NCBI GenBank assembly: GCA_903867305.1
Contig: CAIPQU010000160.1
Span: 1-53,635, forward strand
Length of the DNA: 53,635 bases
Direction: 5' to 3'
Source: an uncultured beta proteobacterium
Lineage (GTDB): Bacteria > Pseudomonadota > Gammaproteobacteria > Burkholderiales > Burkholderiaceae
Made by a program: the position numbers and the translations under genes. Positions 43,510 through 53,468 of this stretch are shown here, piece by piece. Each line of letters starts with the position of its first letter. Position 1 is the stretch's first letter. The notes under the pieces were generated by a model. It searched no databases, was not told where the DNA came from, and worked only from the letters and a program-made list of their open reading frames with translations.

Positions 43510-45600
43510 ATGGGACCAACGCAGTTTGAGATCAAAGATTCAGTTGCTTTAATTACGCTGAATAGTCCTCCAGTGAATGGCCTTGGCCATGCCTTAAGAA
43601 TTGCGATTGTTGAGGGTATTCAACAAGCCCAAAACAATGATGCGATCCAAGCGATTGTCATTACTGGAACAGAAAAAGCTTTCTCAGGTGGTGCTGATAT
43701 TAAAGAGTTTGGTACCCCTAAGGCGGTTACTGAACCGCACCTGCACACGGTGATTCATCTGATTGAGTCCTCCACAAAGCCTGTGATTGCTGCTATTCGA
43801 GGTGTTTGCATGGGGGGTGGGATGGAGTTGGCTTTAGGGTGCCATTATCGTGTTGCTCATCCTAAAGCATCATTAGCGCTACCCGAGATCAAATTAGGCT
43901 TAATTCCAGGTGCCGGTGGGACGCAACGTATGCCCCGTGTTATCGGTGTGGAGAAGGCGCTGAATTTTATACTTTCTGGTGATCCAATTCCTGCTATTGC
44001 TTTTAAAGCTAGTGCATTAATAGATGCTTATTTCGAAGACGATTTTGTTGGACAAGCGATTGCGTTTGCGAAGCAGTTGGTCATTGATAAAAAACCGATT
44101 AAGAAGATTCGCGATATCAAAATTCAATATCCAAATCACGAGAGCTTTTTACAGTTTTCTCGTAATACAGTGAAAACAGTTGCTGCCCCTTATCCTGCAG
44201 CATTAAAAGCAATCGATGCAATTGCCGCAGCAATTACCAAACCATTTGATCAAGGTGCAGCAACAGAGCGAGAGTATTTCATGGAACTCATGAATACTTC
44301 TGTTTCTCGTGCGATGCGTTACGCTTTCTTTGCCCAACGAGGTACTAGCAAAATTTCCGATATACCTAGCGACACCCCACTTAGAGAAATTAAAAAGATT
44401 GGCATTATTGGTGCTGGAACGATGGGTGGTGGTATTGCCATGAACTTTATCAATATTGGCTTACCGGTCATGATTCTTGAGACAGAGCAAGCGAAATTAG
44501 ACAAAGGTTTAGCGATTATTCGCGCCAATTATGAAAACACAGTCAAAAAAGGCAAGTTAACGCCAGAAAAAATGCAACAAAGGATGTCTTTAATTCAGAC
44601 GACGCTCGACTATAGCGCCATCAAAGATGTTGATTTGGTGATTGAAGCAGTCTTTGAGGACTTAGAGGTTAAAGAGACTGTCTTTAAAAAGCTTGATGAA
44701 GTCATGAAAAAAGGTGCGATCCTCGCCAGTAACACCTCGACTTTAGATATTAATAAGATTGCGAATTTTACGAAGCGTCCGCAAGATGTGTTGGGAATGC
44801 ATTTTTTTAGCCCAGCCAATGTGATGAAATTATTAGAGGTGGTGCGTGGTGATCAGACTTCTAAAGACGTTTTAGCGACAGTGATGAAGTTAGCACAAAC
44901 AATTAAGAAGACTCCTGTTGTTTGTCGAGTGTGTGACGGATTTATTGGGAACCGGATGGTAGAGCAGTACTTGCGGATGGCTGGATTTTTATTAGAGCAA
45001 GGGGCAACACCATCACAGGTGGATAAAGCTTTAGAAAGTTTTGGAATGGTTATGGGGCCATTTAGGATGTCTGATTTAGCTGGAAACGATATTGGATATG
45101 CTATTCGTAAACGCCGTTTGATTGAACAGCCTCATTTAAAGTATTCTAAATTTGCAGATGTGATTTCTGAAGCTGGTAGGTTTGGCCAAAAAACAGGAAA
45201 AGGCTGGTACCTTTATGAGCCTGGAAATCGCAAACCGATTCCAGACCCTGAAGTAGACACGATGCTAGTCAAATTTAGAGCTGACAATGGTATCAAGGCT
45301 CGTAAAATTTCCAGTGAAGAGATTGTGCAATCCTGTATTTTCGCTTTGATCAATGAAGGTTGCAGAATTTTAGAAGAAGGTATCGCACAGCGCGCTTCTG
45401 ACATTGATATTGTTTATCTCACGGGTTATGGTTTCCCTGTGTATCGGGGCGGACCACTGAAATATGCTGACGAGGTTGGGTTGTATAAAGTAGTTCAAAA
45501 ACTAGAGCAATTCTATGTGAGCACTCAAGATGAATTCTGGAAACCGGCAAAGCTATTACAAGACTGTATTGCACAATCTACCTCAATTAGTGGTTCTTGA
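43510..45600 (+). CDS. Bifunctional enoyl-CoA hydratase/3-hydroxyacyl-CoA dehydrogenase (FadB/FadJ-like)
   Basis: A 696-aa fatty-acid oxidation multienzyme. The N-terminal crotonase domain has oxyanion-hole and catalytic residues in GGGMELALGC (Glu106) and LPEIKLGLIPGAGG (Glu126). The C-terminal dehydrogenase has the NAD motif IGIIGAGTMGGGIA (about 296-309), the catalytic His in LGMHFFSPAN and Asn in DGFIGNRM. The compact length matches the peroxisomal-type group rather than E. coli FadB. It sits 50 nt after pxpA and 24 nt before the thiolase gene, giving two consecutive beta-oxidation steps plus thiolysis. Confidence 0.92.
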   Translation: MGPTQFEIKDSVALITLNSPPVNGLGHALRIAIVEGIQQAQNNDAIQAIVITGTEKAFSGGADIKEFGTPKAVTEPHLHTVIHLIESSTKPVIAAIRGVCMGGGMELALGCHYRVAHPKASLALPEIKLGLIPGAGGTQRMPRVIGVEKALNFILSGDPIPAIAFKASALIDAYFEDDFVGQAIAFAKQLVIDKKPIKKIRDIKIQYPNHESFLQFSRNTVKTVAAPYPAALKAIDAIAAAITKPFDQGAATEREYFMELMNTSVSRAMRYAFFAQRGTSKISDIPSDTPLREIKKIGIIGAGTMGGGIAMNFINIGLPVMILETEQAKLDKGLAIIRANYENTVKKGKLTPEKMQQRMSLIQTTLDYSAIKDVDLVIEAVFEDLEVKETVFKKLDEVMKKGAILASNTSTLDINKIANFTKRPQDVLGMHFFSPANVMKLLEVVRGDQTSKDVLATVMKLAQTIKKTPVVCRVCDGFIGNRMVEQYLRMAGFLLEQGATPSQVDKALESFGMVMGPFRMSDLAGNDIGYAIRKRRLIEQPHLKYSKFADVISEAGRFGQKTGKGWYLYEPGNRKPIPDPEVDTMLVKFRADNGIKARKISSEEIVQSCIFALINEGCRILEEGIAQRASDIDIVYLTGYGFPVYRGGPLKYADEVGLYKVVQKLEQFYVSTQDEFWKPAKLLQDCIAQSTSISGS

Positions 45601-45624
45601 ACCTTATTCAACAACGGAGATGTT

Positions 45625-46803
45625 ATGACTGAAGCTGTAATCGTATCAACCGCAAGAACTGCACTGACCAAATCTTGGCGCGGTGGTTTTAATATGACGC
45701 ATGGAGCCGTTTTAGGAGGGCATGTCGTTGATCATGCTGTTCAACGTGCAAAGATTGATCCCGCTGAAGTAGAAGACGTCATCATCGGTTGTGCTAACCC
45801 AGAGGGAGCTACTGGACTTAATATTGCCAGGCAGATTGCCATTAAAGCAGGCTTACCTGTTTCTGTTGGTGGAGTAACTATTAACCGTTTTTGCTCCTCA
45901 GGGTTACAAGCGATTGCGATGGCAGCACAAAGGGTTATCGTTGATCAAGTCCCAGTGATCGTTGGTGGGGGTGTGGAATCTATTTCCTGTGTCCAGCTCG
46001 AGATGAATCAACATATGTTGTTAGAGCCTAGCTTACAACAATCTAAACCAGAGCTCTATTGGACCATGTTACAAACTGCCGAGCAGGTTGCAAAGCGATA
46101 TAGTATTAGTAAAGATTTACAAGATGAGTATGGCGTAAGAAGCCAAATACGCGCTGCTGCAGCGCGTGAAGCCGGTTTATTTCAGGATGAGATTGTGCCC
46201 ATTACGGTTATCATGGGAGTTGCAGACACACAAACCAAAATGCTTTCTACAAAAGAGGTGACAGTCTCTGAAGATGAGGGTATTCGCCCAGATACAAATT
46301 TAAAAGATGTCAGTAAGATCCGTTCCGCTATGCCAGGCGGAGTTATTACGGCAGGTAATGCAAGTCAATTCTCTGACGGGGCAAGTGCGGCGGTGGTCAT
46401 GAACGCTAAACTCGCTGAACAACGAGGTATTGAGCCTTTAGGTATATTTCGTGGTTTTGCCGTTGCTGGTTGTGAGCCAGATGAAATGGGTATTGGGCCT
46501 GTTTTTGCTATTCCAAGACTATTGGAGCGAGCAGGTCTCAAAATGTCAGATATTGGTTTGTGGGAACTGAATGAAGCTTTTGCCGTCCAGGTTCTTTATT
46601 GCCGAGATAAATTGGGTATTCCGGATGAGATTTTGAATGTCAATGGTGGCGCCATTGCTGTGGGACATCCCTACGGAGTTTCAGGAGCAAGAATGGTTGG
46701 TCATGCCTTGATTGAAGGTAAACGTCGCAAAGCAAAATATGTGGTTGTTACTATGTGTGTTGGTGGCGGCCAAGGTGCAGCCGGTTTATTTGAGGTTTGT
46801 TGA
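45625..46803 (+). CDS. Acetyl-CoA C-acyltransferase (thiolase)
   Basis: A 392-aa thiolase, closing beta-oxidation by cleaving 3-ketoacyl-CoA with CoA. The nucleophile Cys90 lies in [11 protein letters not shown], the catalytic His in [16 protein letters not shown] (about 345-360) and the second Cys in [11 protein letters not shown] (about 380). The CGGAG ribosome-binding site is well placed. All active-site residues are present. The gene ends in a 10-bp hairpin shared with the convergent desuccinylase gene. Confidence 0.92.
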   Translation: MTEAVIVSTARTALTKSWRGGFNMTHGAVLGGHVVDHAVQRAKIDPAEVEDVIIGCANPEGATGLNIARQIAIKAGLPVSVGGVTINRFCSSGLQAIAMAAQRVIVDQVPVIVGGGVESISCVQLEMNQHMLLEPSLQQSKPELYWTMLQTAEQVAKRYSISKDLQDEYGVRSQIRAAAAREAGLFQDEIVPITVIMGVADTQTKMLSTKEVTVSEDEGIRPDTNLKDVSKIRSAMPGGVITAGNASQFSDGASAAVVMNAKLAEQRGIEPLGIFRGFAVAGCEPDEMGIGPVFAIPRLLERAGLKMSDIGLWELNEAFAVQVLYCRDKLGIPDEILNVNGGAIAVGHPYGVSGARMVGHALIEGKRRKAKYVVVTMCVGGGQGAAGLFEVC

Positions 46804-46835
46804 ACAACGCCCTAAATTTTATATGGGGCGTTGTT
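46803..46835. terminator. 10-bp hairpin overlapping two convergent stop codons
   Basis: AACAACGCCC (46803-46812) pairs perfectly with GGGCGTTGTT (46826-46835). It begins on the last base of the thiolase stop codon and its distal arm lies inside the last codons of the desuccinylase gene. No T-run follows on either strand, so it may act by stabilising both mRNA ends or by a Rho-linked mechanism. Confidence 0.55.
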
Positions 46836-47802
46836 GACCCAGTCTGACATAGGTAACACCTGGTAAAACATGCCTTAGAGAAGGCATGATGAGAACACAG
46901 TCATCATAAGGTGTTTGAATCGCCACACCTGCATCATAGGCAATGACAGTCCCAGCCTTTGGAATGATTTCCATGCCTAACCAATTTTGTACAAACTGAA
47001 CATCATCAGATTTGGCAACGCACCGATGCGTTACTTTTACTTCAACTTGTGGCACTTTCTGTTGAAAATTTTCGGGAACATTCTGGATATCTATGGTCTT
47101 CGTACTCATTAAGAAACGGAAGAGGGTATGTTGAGAGTTTTCGATAGTTAATTTACTCCAGTGATGACCCGCCTCGATGAGTAAACCAATCGGTAATTTT
47201 TTTTCATCACCAAAAAAATCATAATCGATGAGGCGCTTTCCATCCGCGTGCCCAACATCTCGCATAATCACTTTTGGAAAGCCCATTAATTTTGCAAATT
47301 GATAAGCTTTATTCGTTGGACCACTCACCATCAGTGGTTCGCATTCTTCGTGCATAGAGTGGAGGTCGAGTAAGTAATCAACCTCTTTCAATAACGGCAA
47401 GATTTCGCGTGCTCTGACAAGCTCTTTTACATGGTTGCCAGATTCTAATTTTGAGTTTGACCAAACACGATTCATATCCACATCAAGAAATCTAGAAACA
47501 TCTGGATTAGTTTCATCAAATGTAGCAAATGCACCTACATTCGCAAACGATAAAATCCATTTCCCACAAGATGGCTGAATTCTTGAATCGATTAGCTGCG
47601 ATAAGACAACAGCACCACTGTATTCATTGCCATGCATTAATGCATTGATTAAAACAGTAGGCCCATCTTTTCCGGAATCAAGTATATGAACATAGTTGAT
47701 TCCCGTATTGCTATGTTTAAAACGAGTAATTTCCGGGTGAGTAACTTCGATGGGATAAGCGGGGAGATTACCTTTAGAAAATAAATGTTGATTGTTCGAC
47801 AT
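46819..47802 (-). CDS. Succinylglutamate desuccinylase/aspartoacylase family protein
   Basis: A 327-aa zinc carboxypeptidase-like deacylase. The first metal site is in NALMHGNEYSGAV (His and Glu, about 53-65), the second His in LLDLHSMHEE (about 148-157), and the catalytic Glu in GLLIEAGHHW (about 213). It removes an acyl group from an N-acyl amino acid. It lies 8 nt downstream of a Bug receptor gene in a three-gene leftward operon (cupin, Bug, deacylase). True astE would sit with other arginine-succinyltransferase genes, which are absent. Confidence 0.88.
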   Translation of the reverse strand: MSNNQHLFSKGNLPAYPIEVTHPEITRFKHSNTGINYVHILDSGKDGPTVLINALMHGNEYSGAVVLSQLIDSRIQPSCGKWILSFANVGAFATFDETNPDVSRFLDVDMNRVWSNSKLESGNHVKELVRAREILPLLKEVDYLLDLHSMHEECEPLMVSGPTNKAYQFAKLMGFPKVIMRDVGHADGKRLIDYDFFGDEKKLPIGLLIEAGHHWSKLTIENSQHTLFRFLMSTKTIDIQNVPENFQQKVPQVEVKVTHRCVAKSDDVQFVQNWLGMEIIPKAGTVIAYDAGVAIQTPYDDCVLIMPSLRHVLPGVTYVRLGQQRPI

Positions 47803-47810
47803 CCCGTGAA

Positions 47811-48785
47811 TTAATTATTTTTCATATTAGCAGCAGCAATTAAATCACCATATTTTTTTCGATCTGCGGCGATAGCCTCTTCAAATTGTTGAGCAGTAAC
47901 TTGCCACGGGACCATGCCAGCTTTCAGTATTTTATCTTGCATCGCTTTACTCGATAAAATCTCATCGATGGCTTTGGCAATTTTTGCAGTGACTTCGGGT
48001 GGCATTCCTGCTGGTCCTACAACACCACCTAGAGAGCTACAGTCGTAGCCTTTAATGCCTAGCTCATTGAGAGTGGGAAGATTTGGACGATTTGGAATTC
48101 GATTTAAATTGGAAGTTGCTAAGGCGACAACTTTTCCAGAATCAACAAAACCTAGTATCGAAGGACCAGAACCAAATGTAAAGGTGACCTCATTACTTAG
48201 TAAAGCTACTGCTGCAGGACCAGCGCCTTTATAAGGCACATGCGTCATTTGTGCCCCTGTCATTTGACTTAACATTGCACCTGCAAGATGAATCCCATTA
48301 CCAACGCCTGCAGAGCTATAGGTCACTTTTTTCGGATCTGCTTTTGCCATGGCGATTAAATCATTAACAGATTTGATACCTGATTCCGGATTGACGGATA
48401 AGTAAAAAGGATATTTGTTATAAGAAGAAATATAAGTAAAGTCTTTGACCGGGTCATAGGGTAAAGTCATTAAAGCCATATTCACATCTAAAGCACCTGT
48501 AGAAACCATTGCAATGGTGTAACCATCAGGTTTAGATTGACGTAAAAAATTCATGGCAATGGTGCCATTGGCACCTGCTTTATTATCGACAACGACAGAA
48601 ACTTTTAATTTCTCTTCTAATGCTTGGGCGAGCATTCGTCCTGCACCATCGACACCACCACCGGGAGCAAAAGGAATAATTAATTTAATTGGCCCTGAAG
48701 GCCAATCATTGGCATGTGCATAGGTAAAACTCAAAAAGGTAGTAAGGGATAAAACAATGAACCTGAAGAAACGCATTGTTCTCAT
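47811..48785 (-). CDS. Bug/TctC-family periplasmic receptor (deacylase-linked)
   Basis: A 324-aa receptor starting MRTMRFFRFIVLSLTTFLSF with signal cleavage near AHAND, behind a CGGAGC ribosome-binding site. It has WPSGPIKLIIPFAPGGGVDG, VDNKAGANGTIAMNFL, KPDGYTIAMVSTG and HVPYKGAGPAAVALLSN. It is followed by the deacylase gene 8 nt downstream and preceded by the cupin gene by 62 nt. The likely ligand is an N-acyl amino acid or dicarboxylate, from the neighbour. Confidence 0.92.
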   Translation of the reverse strand: MRTMRFFRFIVLSLTTFLSFTYAHANDWPSGPIKLIIPFAPGGGVDGAGRMLAQALEEKLKVSVVVDNKAGANGTIAMNFLRQSKPDGYTIAMVSTGALDVNMALMTLPYDPVKDFTYISSYNKYPFYLSVNPESGIKSVNDLIAMAKADPKKVTYSSAGVGNGIHLAGAMLSQMTGAQMTHVPYKGAGPAAVALLSNEVTFTFGSGPSILGFVDSGKVVALATSNLNRIPNRPNLPTLNELGIKGYDCSSLGGVVGPAGMPPEVTAKIAKAIDEILSSKAMQDKILKAGMVPWQVTAQQFEEAIAADRKKYGDLIAAANMKNN

Positions 48786-48847
48786 AGAATTGCTCCGTAT
48801 ATTTTTATATTGATCTGCAAACTGTCCAAACTACCAGATAATTGAGC

Positions 48848-49339
48848 TTACATAAATTCTACTTTTGCAACATTACCAGGTTGAACCGTCAGCAAGAGAC
48901 CTTCTTCACGACCTTCACCAGGGGTGAGGTTGATAAAACGTCTTGGTACGAATGGAGGAACTGAGCAGACATCTAAGGGATTAAGGTCCACAGAATATTT
49001 TTCTCCGATTCCCCAGATGACGCGCCATTGGCCTTTGATCGCAACAAAAGTCTCATTGGTATCGTGATTATGTAATTTAGGACCCTTACCTGGTTTGGCT
49101 TCTACATAAGACATTTGAAAGCCTTCAGAGATTGGAATTGCTGACATAGGGTCTTTACCACCATCAACAATCAAACCTGTTCCTACAACAAGGTAATTTT
49201 TTCTTTCATTCCCAGGAGTTTGGCTATCTGGATAACGATCTGGCGGGTATTTCAGTTGCCCATAACGAGCGACTCTTTTGTTCATTTGTTCCGGAGAAAC
49301 TTCTTTAATCTCCATTTCGTATTCTTTTATCTCAGACAT
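48848..49339 (-). CDS. Cupin-domain protein
   Basis: A 163-aa single-domain cupin. Metal-binding motif 1 is clear: LHNHDTNETFVAIKGQW (about 91-107) supplies His, His and Glu, and motif 2 is represented by VPPFVPRRFINLTPG, where the usual His is replaced by Arg or Asn. It may be an isomerase, dioxygenase-type enzyme or ligand-binding protein. It heads the leftward unit cupin, Bug receptor, deacylase and is divergent from the alpha/beta hydrolase gene. Confidence 0.82.
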   Translation of the reverse strand: MSEIKEYEMEIKEVSPEQMNKRVARYGQLKYPPDRYPDSQTPGNERKNYLVVGTGLIVDGGKDPMSAIPISEGFQMSYVEAKPGKGPKLHNHDTNETFVAIKGQWRVIWGIGEKYSVDLNPLDVCSVPPFVPRRFINLTPGEGREEGLLLTVQPGNVAKVEFM

Positions 49340-49474
49340 CTTGTAGCTACCTTTTAATCAAAATAATAAAATTAATAACAAAGTGATTTTTTTAGATAAA
49401 AACTCACTTTGACTTTGGGTAATCCATAATAGGAGTACCAATCATATTTAAATATTAGGGTTTATGCTAGGTTT

Positions 49475-50179
49475 ATGAATTCAGAAAATCAAATGGAAAC
49501 AAGAGACTTTTTCACTTCGGTCAATTCACGTCAAGTACCAGCAAGTATTTGGCTACCTAAAGACTCAAATACGCCAAGACCGGTCGTACTTGTGGGCCAT
49601 GGTGGTAGTGGGCACAAACGATCACAACTTGTACTCGACATTGTGCAAGCTTTGATACCGCACCAGATTGGAGTTGTTGCGATTGATGGACCGGTTCATG
49701 GTAGTAGAAGAAATGTTTTTGCAGATGGTCCCATTGTGCGACAAGAGTTCCGTGATCTTTGGGCTACGGGTCAGAGCGTTGATCCTATGGTAGAAGATTG
49801 GCAATCGTGTATTGATTACATTTGTCAGTTGCCAGAAATCAATCCTCAACAGATAGGCTGGTATGGTATTTCAATGGGAACTGCTTATGGGATTCCGCTC
49901 GTTGCAAAAGAGACAAGAATTAAGGCGGCAGCGCTTGGGATGTGGGGCACATGCCGAGAACCTGCACTTCGTTTAAAAATAGATGCGGCAAAGATGCAAA
50001 TACCTGTTTTATTTCAGGAGAAAGAACAAGATGAGATCTTTACTCATGAAGGTCAAGTCGATTTATACCAATGTATTCAAAGTCAAAATAAAATCTACCG
50101 ATCTTATTCTGGGGGGCACACAGACCCCAAAGATGAACAGCTCAATGATATTGTGCATTTTCTAGTACAACATCTATAG
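49475..50179 (+). CDS. Alpha/beta hydrolase (dienelactone-hydrolase-like)
   Basis: A 234-aa esterase-type enzyme. The oxyanion region is VGHGGSGHKRS (about 38-48), the nucleophile Ser lies in GWYGISMGTAYG (about 128-139), and the catalytic His in SGGHTDPKDE (about 212-221), with the acid probably in the KEQDEIF segment. It is a single gene divergent from the cupin operon. It probably hydrolyses an ester or lactone within the same pathways; the physiological substrate is unknown. Confidence 0.85.
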   Translation: MNSENQMETRDFFTSVNSRQVPASIWLPKDSNTPRPVVLVGHGGSGHKRSQLVLDIVQALIPHQIGVVAIDGPVHGSRRNVFADGPIVRQEFRDLWATGQSVDPMVEDWQSCIDYICQLPEINPQQIGWYGISMGTAYGIPLVAKETRIKAAALGMWGTCREPALRLKIDAAKMQIPVLFQEKEQDEIFTHEGQVDLYQCIQSQNKIYRSYSGGHTDPKDEQLNDIVHFLVQHL

Positions 50180-50314
50180 GGTGAGTGTGGAGTTTATTTC
50201 TGCGCGTCATCTTTCGAGCCATTAACACAACACAAAATTGCTCGACCTTTTACTCATTTGATGATCCAGAGCCAAATTCAATAAGTAGAGTTTTGACCGT
50301 GATGGGGCAACCAT

Positions 50315-50346
50315 GAAAAAATAGTGACTTTTTAAAAGTCACTATT
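50315..50346 (-). terminator. Intrinsic terminator of the aminotransferase gene
   Basis: AATAGTGACTTTT and AAAAGTCACTATT form a near-perfect 13-bp stem (50320-50346). On the minus strand it is followed by a run of six T's, the classical form of a Rho-independent terminator for the leftward gene ending at 50397. It could also stop the rightward hydrolase transcript. Confidence 0.8.
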
Positions 50347-50396
50347 GTTGTGGATCATGAATAGATGACCCATGGATAAAACTACCAGTAAGGATC

Positions 50397-51539
50397 TTAT
50401 TGAGTTACAGGCGCTTCCATTTTGTTCAGAGCTTGCTCAAAAAAGTCGACAGAACGATCAACATTTTGTAGTTTTTCCAAGCCAAAAAGACCTAAACGGA
50501 AAGAGCGGTAATCTGTGCCCTCGTCACATTGCAAAGGAACACCTGCAGCAGTTTGAAGACCGAGTTCAATAAACTTTTTACTTGACTGGATATCAGGGTC
50601 GGTTGTGTAACTGACAATCACGCAAGGCGCTTGGAAACCTTCAGCGGCAACTGAAGGAAAGTTGTGCTGGATGAGTACTTTTCTAATTTTCGTACCTAAT
50701 TCCATTTGTGCGGATTTTAAGCGCTCAAAACCAAGCGCGCGAGTCTCTAACATCACATCTCTCAGAATTCGGAGGGCATCGGTTGGCAGTGTCGTGTGAT
50801 AAACAAAACTGGTTGTTGCATAAGCTTCCATGATTTGCGTCCATTTTTTGAGGTCGGCCGCGTAGCTAGAGCTTGTTGTAGTTTCCATTTTTTCGCGAGC
50901 ACGTTGGTTCATACTAACCATGGCGCAACAAGGGGAGCTACTCCAACCTTTTTGCGGGGCGCTGATTAAGATATCAACATTACAAGCTTTCATATCAACC
51001 CACATTGCACCAGACGCGATGCAATCTAAAACAAATATTCCGCCGACGGAGCGAACAGCTTCACCTACTGCTTTTAAATAGTTATCAGGCAAGATGATTC
51101 CAGCAGAAGTTTCTACATGAGGCGCAAATACAACTGCAGGTTTTTCTTTTTTGATAAAAGCAACAACATCTTCGATTGGGTGAGGCACAAAAGGAGATTG
51201 ATTAGTTTGTCCTAAACGTTGTGCTTTGAGAACATGTAAGTCACCAGCAAAATTTCCCATTTCGAAAATTTGTGTCCAGCGATAACTAAACCAACCATTT
51301 CTGAGGATTAAGCATTTTTCTTTATTAGCAAATTGCCTAGCAACCGCTTCCATACCAAAAGTACCACTACCAGGAACAAGGGCGCAAGTATCGGCGTTAT
51401 AAACTTCTTTTAATACCATCGTGATGTCTTGCATTACTTTTTGGAACTTCTTGGACATATGATTGAGGGAGCGGTCGGTATATACCACTGAGTATTCTAA
51501 GAGTCCATCTGGATCAACATTGGGAAGTAGGCCTGGCAT
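50397..51539 (-). CDS. Class V aminotransferase (alanine-glyoxylate/serine-pyruvate type)
   Basis: A 380-aa PLP enzyme of the alanine-glyoxylate aminotransferase group. The Schiff-base Lys197 is in ISAPQKGWSSSP, the PLP phosphate site in PGSGTFGMEAVA (about 56-67) and the ring-stacking acid in VLDCIASGAM (about 170-179, Asp172). The opening MPGLLPNVDPDG fits the family start, and AGGAAA precedes the ATG. Glyoxylate or another 2-oxoacid is the likely acceptor. It ends in an intrinsic terminator and is divergent from formate-tetrahydrofolate ligase; together with it, glyoxylate, glycine and one-carbon flow is a reasonable link. Confidence 0.9.
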   Translation of the reverse strand: MPGLLPNVDPDGLLEYSVVYTDRSLNHMSKKFQKVMQDITMVLKEVYNADTCALVPGSGTFGMEAVARQFANKEKCLILRNGWFSYRWTQIFEMGNFAGDLHVLKAQRLGQTNQSPFVPHPIEDVVAFIKKEKPAVVFAPHVETSAGIILPDNYLKAVGEAVRSVGGIFVLDCIASGAMWVDMKACNVDILISAPQKGWSSSPCCAMVSMNQRAREKMETTTSSSYAADLKKWTQIMEAYATTSFVYHTTLPTDALRILRDVMLETRALGFERLKSAQMELGTKIRKVLIQHNFPSVAAEGFQAPCVIVSYTTDPDIQSSKKFIELGLQTAAGVPLQCDEGTDYRSFRLGLFGLEKLQNVDRSVDFFEQALNKMEAPVTQ

Positions 51540-51718
51540 ATGATTTCCTATAAATGGGGGTAATGAATTGAGTTTAATTAAAAGTGATCTATTATTTTAA
51601 CAATTTAATACTGTTTTTTGGGAATAGTCTCGTAAATACTAATTTGTAATGGCGGATGAAGCCTTTATATTAGTTAATACAACCATTCAATATAAATCTA
51701 TAGAAAAGCCTAATCCTC

Positions 51719-53392
51719 ATGAAAAGTGATATAGAAATTGCCCAAGAGGCTCAAATTCAGCCCATTATTCCACTAGTTAATGAGAAATATGGAATATCTG
51801 CAGAAGCCCTCAATCCATTTGGTCATTACAAAGCTAAGCTTTCTTTAGACTTTATTCATTCACTAGAGTCAAAACCGAATGGAAAACTGGTTTTAGTTAC
51901 GGCGATATCACCCACTCCTGCTGGGGAGGGTAAAACGACCACAACGGTCGGTTTAGGTGATGCTTTAAACCTTATTGGTAAGAAAAGTCTGATCTGTCTT
52001 CGGGAGCCTTCATTAGGGCCCGTATTTGGGATGAAAGGGGGGGCAACCGGGGGCGGAATGTCCCAAGTGATCCCCATGGAAGATATCAATTTGCACTTTA
52101 CAGGCGATTTTCATGCGATTTCTGCTGCGAATAATTTATTAGCCGCTTTAATTGACAATCACATTCATCATGGTAATGAGCTTAAATTTGATTCACGACG
52201 TATTGCGTGGAAACGCGTCATGGATATGAATGATCGCTCCTTACGCAAAATCACGATTGGGCTTGGTGGACCAGGCAATGGCTATGTTCGAGAAGATGGT
52301 TTTGATATTGTTGTCGCTTCTGAAGTAATGGCCATTTTCTGTTTAGCCAGTGATCTCAATGATTTAAAAGAACGACTTGGAAAGATTGTCGTTGGTTATA
52401 CCTCAGAGTTAAAGCCTATTTTAGCTAGTGATTTAAAAGCACAGGGCGCCATGGCCGCTTTGTTAAAAGAGGCTTTTTCACCGAATGTTGTGCAGACTTT
52501 GGAAGGTAATATTGCTTTTGTTCATGGCGGCCCTTTTGCGAATATTGCCCATGGATGTAATTCAGTTATTGCCACGAAAACTGCACTCAAGTTAGCAGAC
52601 TATGTAGTTACTGAAGCCGGTTTTGGAGCTGATTTAGGCGCTGAAAAATTTATTGATATTAAGTGTCGCAAGGCAGGGCTTCAGCCATCTGCCGTTGTCT
52701 TGGTAGCGACGATTCGCGCTCTTAAGTATCACGGTGGGGTAGAGGTCAAGCAAACTGGTCTTGAAAATTTAGATGCATTGAAAAAAGGATTAGTCAATTT
52801 AGAAAGACATATTCAAAATATCAAAAATCACTATGGATTGTCTTGTGTCGTGGCCATTAATCAACGTCTTGAAGATACAGAAGCAGAGATCGCTCTCTTG
52901 AAGTCAACCACCGATGAATATGGCGTTGAGATGATTCTTGCTAAACACTGGGCCCAGGGTGGTGCTGGTGCTACTGATTTGGCACATGCAGTAGTCAAAC
53001 TATGCGATATGCCTAATCAATTTAAATTTGTCTATGAGGACAATTTACCGTTAATCGAAAAAGTTCGTACGATTGCTACCAAAATATATGGCGCAGCCCA
53101 AGTCACTGCAGATAAAAGTGTAATGGATCGTTTAGCCATGTTTGAGAGTTCTGGCTATGGAACTTATCCTGTATGTATTGCAAAAACACAATCTTCTTTT
53201 TCTGGCGATGCAAGCTTAAGAGGTGCTCCGTCAGGACATACTTTACATATACGTGAAGTTCGGTTGTCCGCTGGAGCTCAATTTATTGTGGCGATTTGTG
53301 GAGACATTATGACAATGCCTGGATTACCTAAGGTCCCTGCTGCGAATTCGATTGACATTGATCAAAATGGGGTCATTAAAGGACTCTTTTAA
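51719..53392 (+). CDS. fhs: Formate-tetrahydrofolate ligase
   Basis: A 557-aa enzyme making 10-formyl-tetrahydrofolate from formate, tetrahydrofolate and ATP. The P-loop-like ATP site is [20 protein letters not shown] (about 63-82); [20 protein letters not shown] (about 94-113) and [18 protein letters not shown] follow, as do [13 protein letters not shown] and the PGLPKVPAA motif near the C-terminus. The length equals the family norm (about 555). It stands alone on its strand with the aminotransferase divergent. The role is to feed one-carbon units from formate into purine and serine synthesis. Confidence 0.95.
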   Translation: MKSDIEIAQEAQIQPIIPLVNEKYGISAEALNPFGHYKAKLSLDFIHSLESKPNGKLVLVTAISPTPAGEGKTTTTVGLGDALNLIGKKSLICLREPSLGPVFGMKGGATGGGMSQVIPMEDINLHFTGDFHAISAANNLLAALIDNHIHHGNELKFDSRRIAWKRVMDMNDRSLRKITIGLGGPGNGYVREDGFDIVVASEVMAIFCLASDLNDLKERLGKIVVGYTSELKPILASDLKAQGAMAALLKEAFSPNVVQTLEGNIAFVHGGPFANIAHGCNSVIATKTALKLADYVVTEAGFGADLGAEKFIDIKCRKAGLQPSAVVLVATIRALKYHGGVEVKQTGLENLDALKKGLVNLERHIQNIKNHYGLSCVVAINQRLEDTEAEIALLKSTTDEYGVEMILAKHWAQGGAGATDLAHAVVKLCDMPNQFKFVYEDNLPLIEKVRTIATKIYGAAQVTADKSVMDRLAMFESSGYGTYPVCIAKTQSSFSGDASLRGAPSGHTLHIREVRLSAGAQFIVAICGDIMTMPGLPKVPAANSIDIDQNGVIKGLF

Positions 53393-53435
53393 GCTTTACG
53401 TTTGGAGTCTACTCAAACTTAAAGCCTGAGCTTTT
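53393..53435 (+). terminator. Stem-loops after fhs
   Basis: Just after the stop, GCTTTA (53393-53398) can pair with TAAAGC (53420-53425) around an inner stem GTTT-G-GAGT / ACTC-AAAC. The TAAAGC arm can instead pair with GCTTT at 53431-53435, forming a short AAAGC-CTGA-GCTTT hairpin ending in a T-run. The second is the better intrinsic terminator. Confidence 0.5.
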
Positions 53436-53468
53436 TAACAAAAATCCGAAAGAAATCCCCCACCTAAA

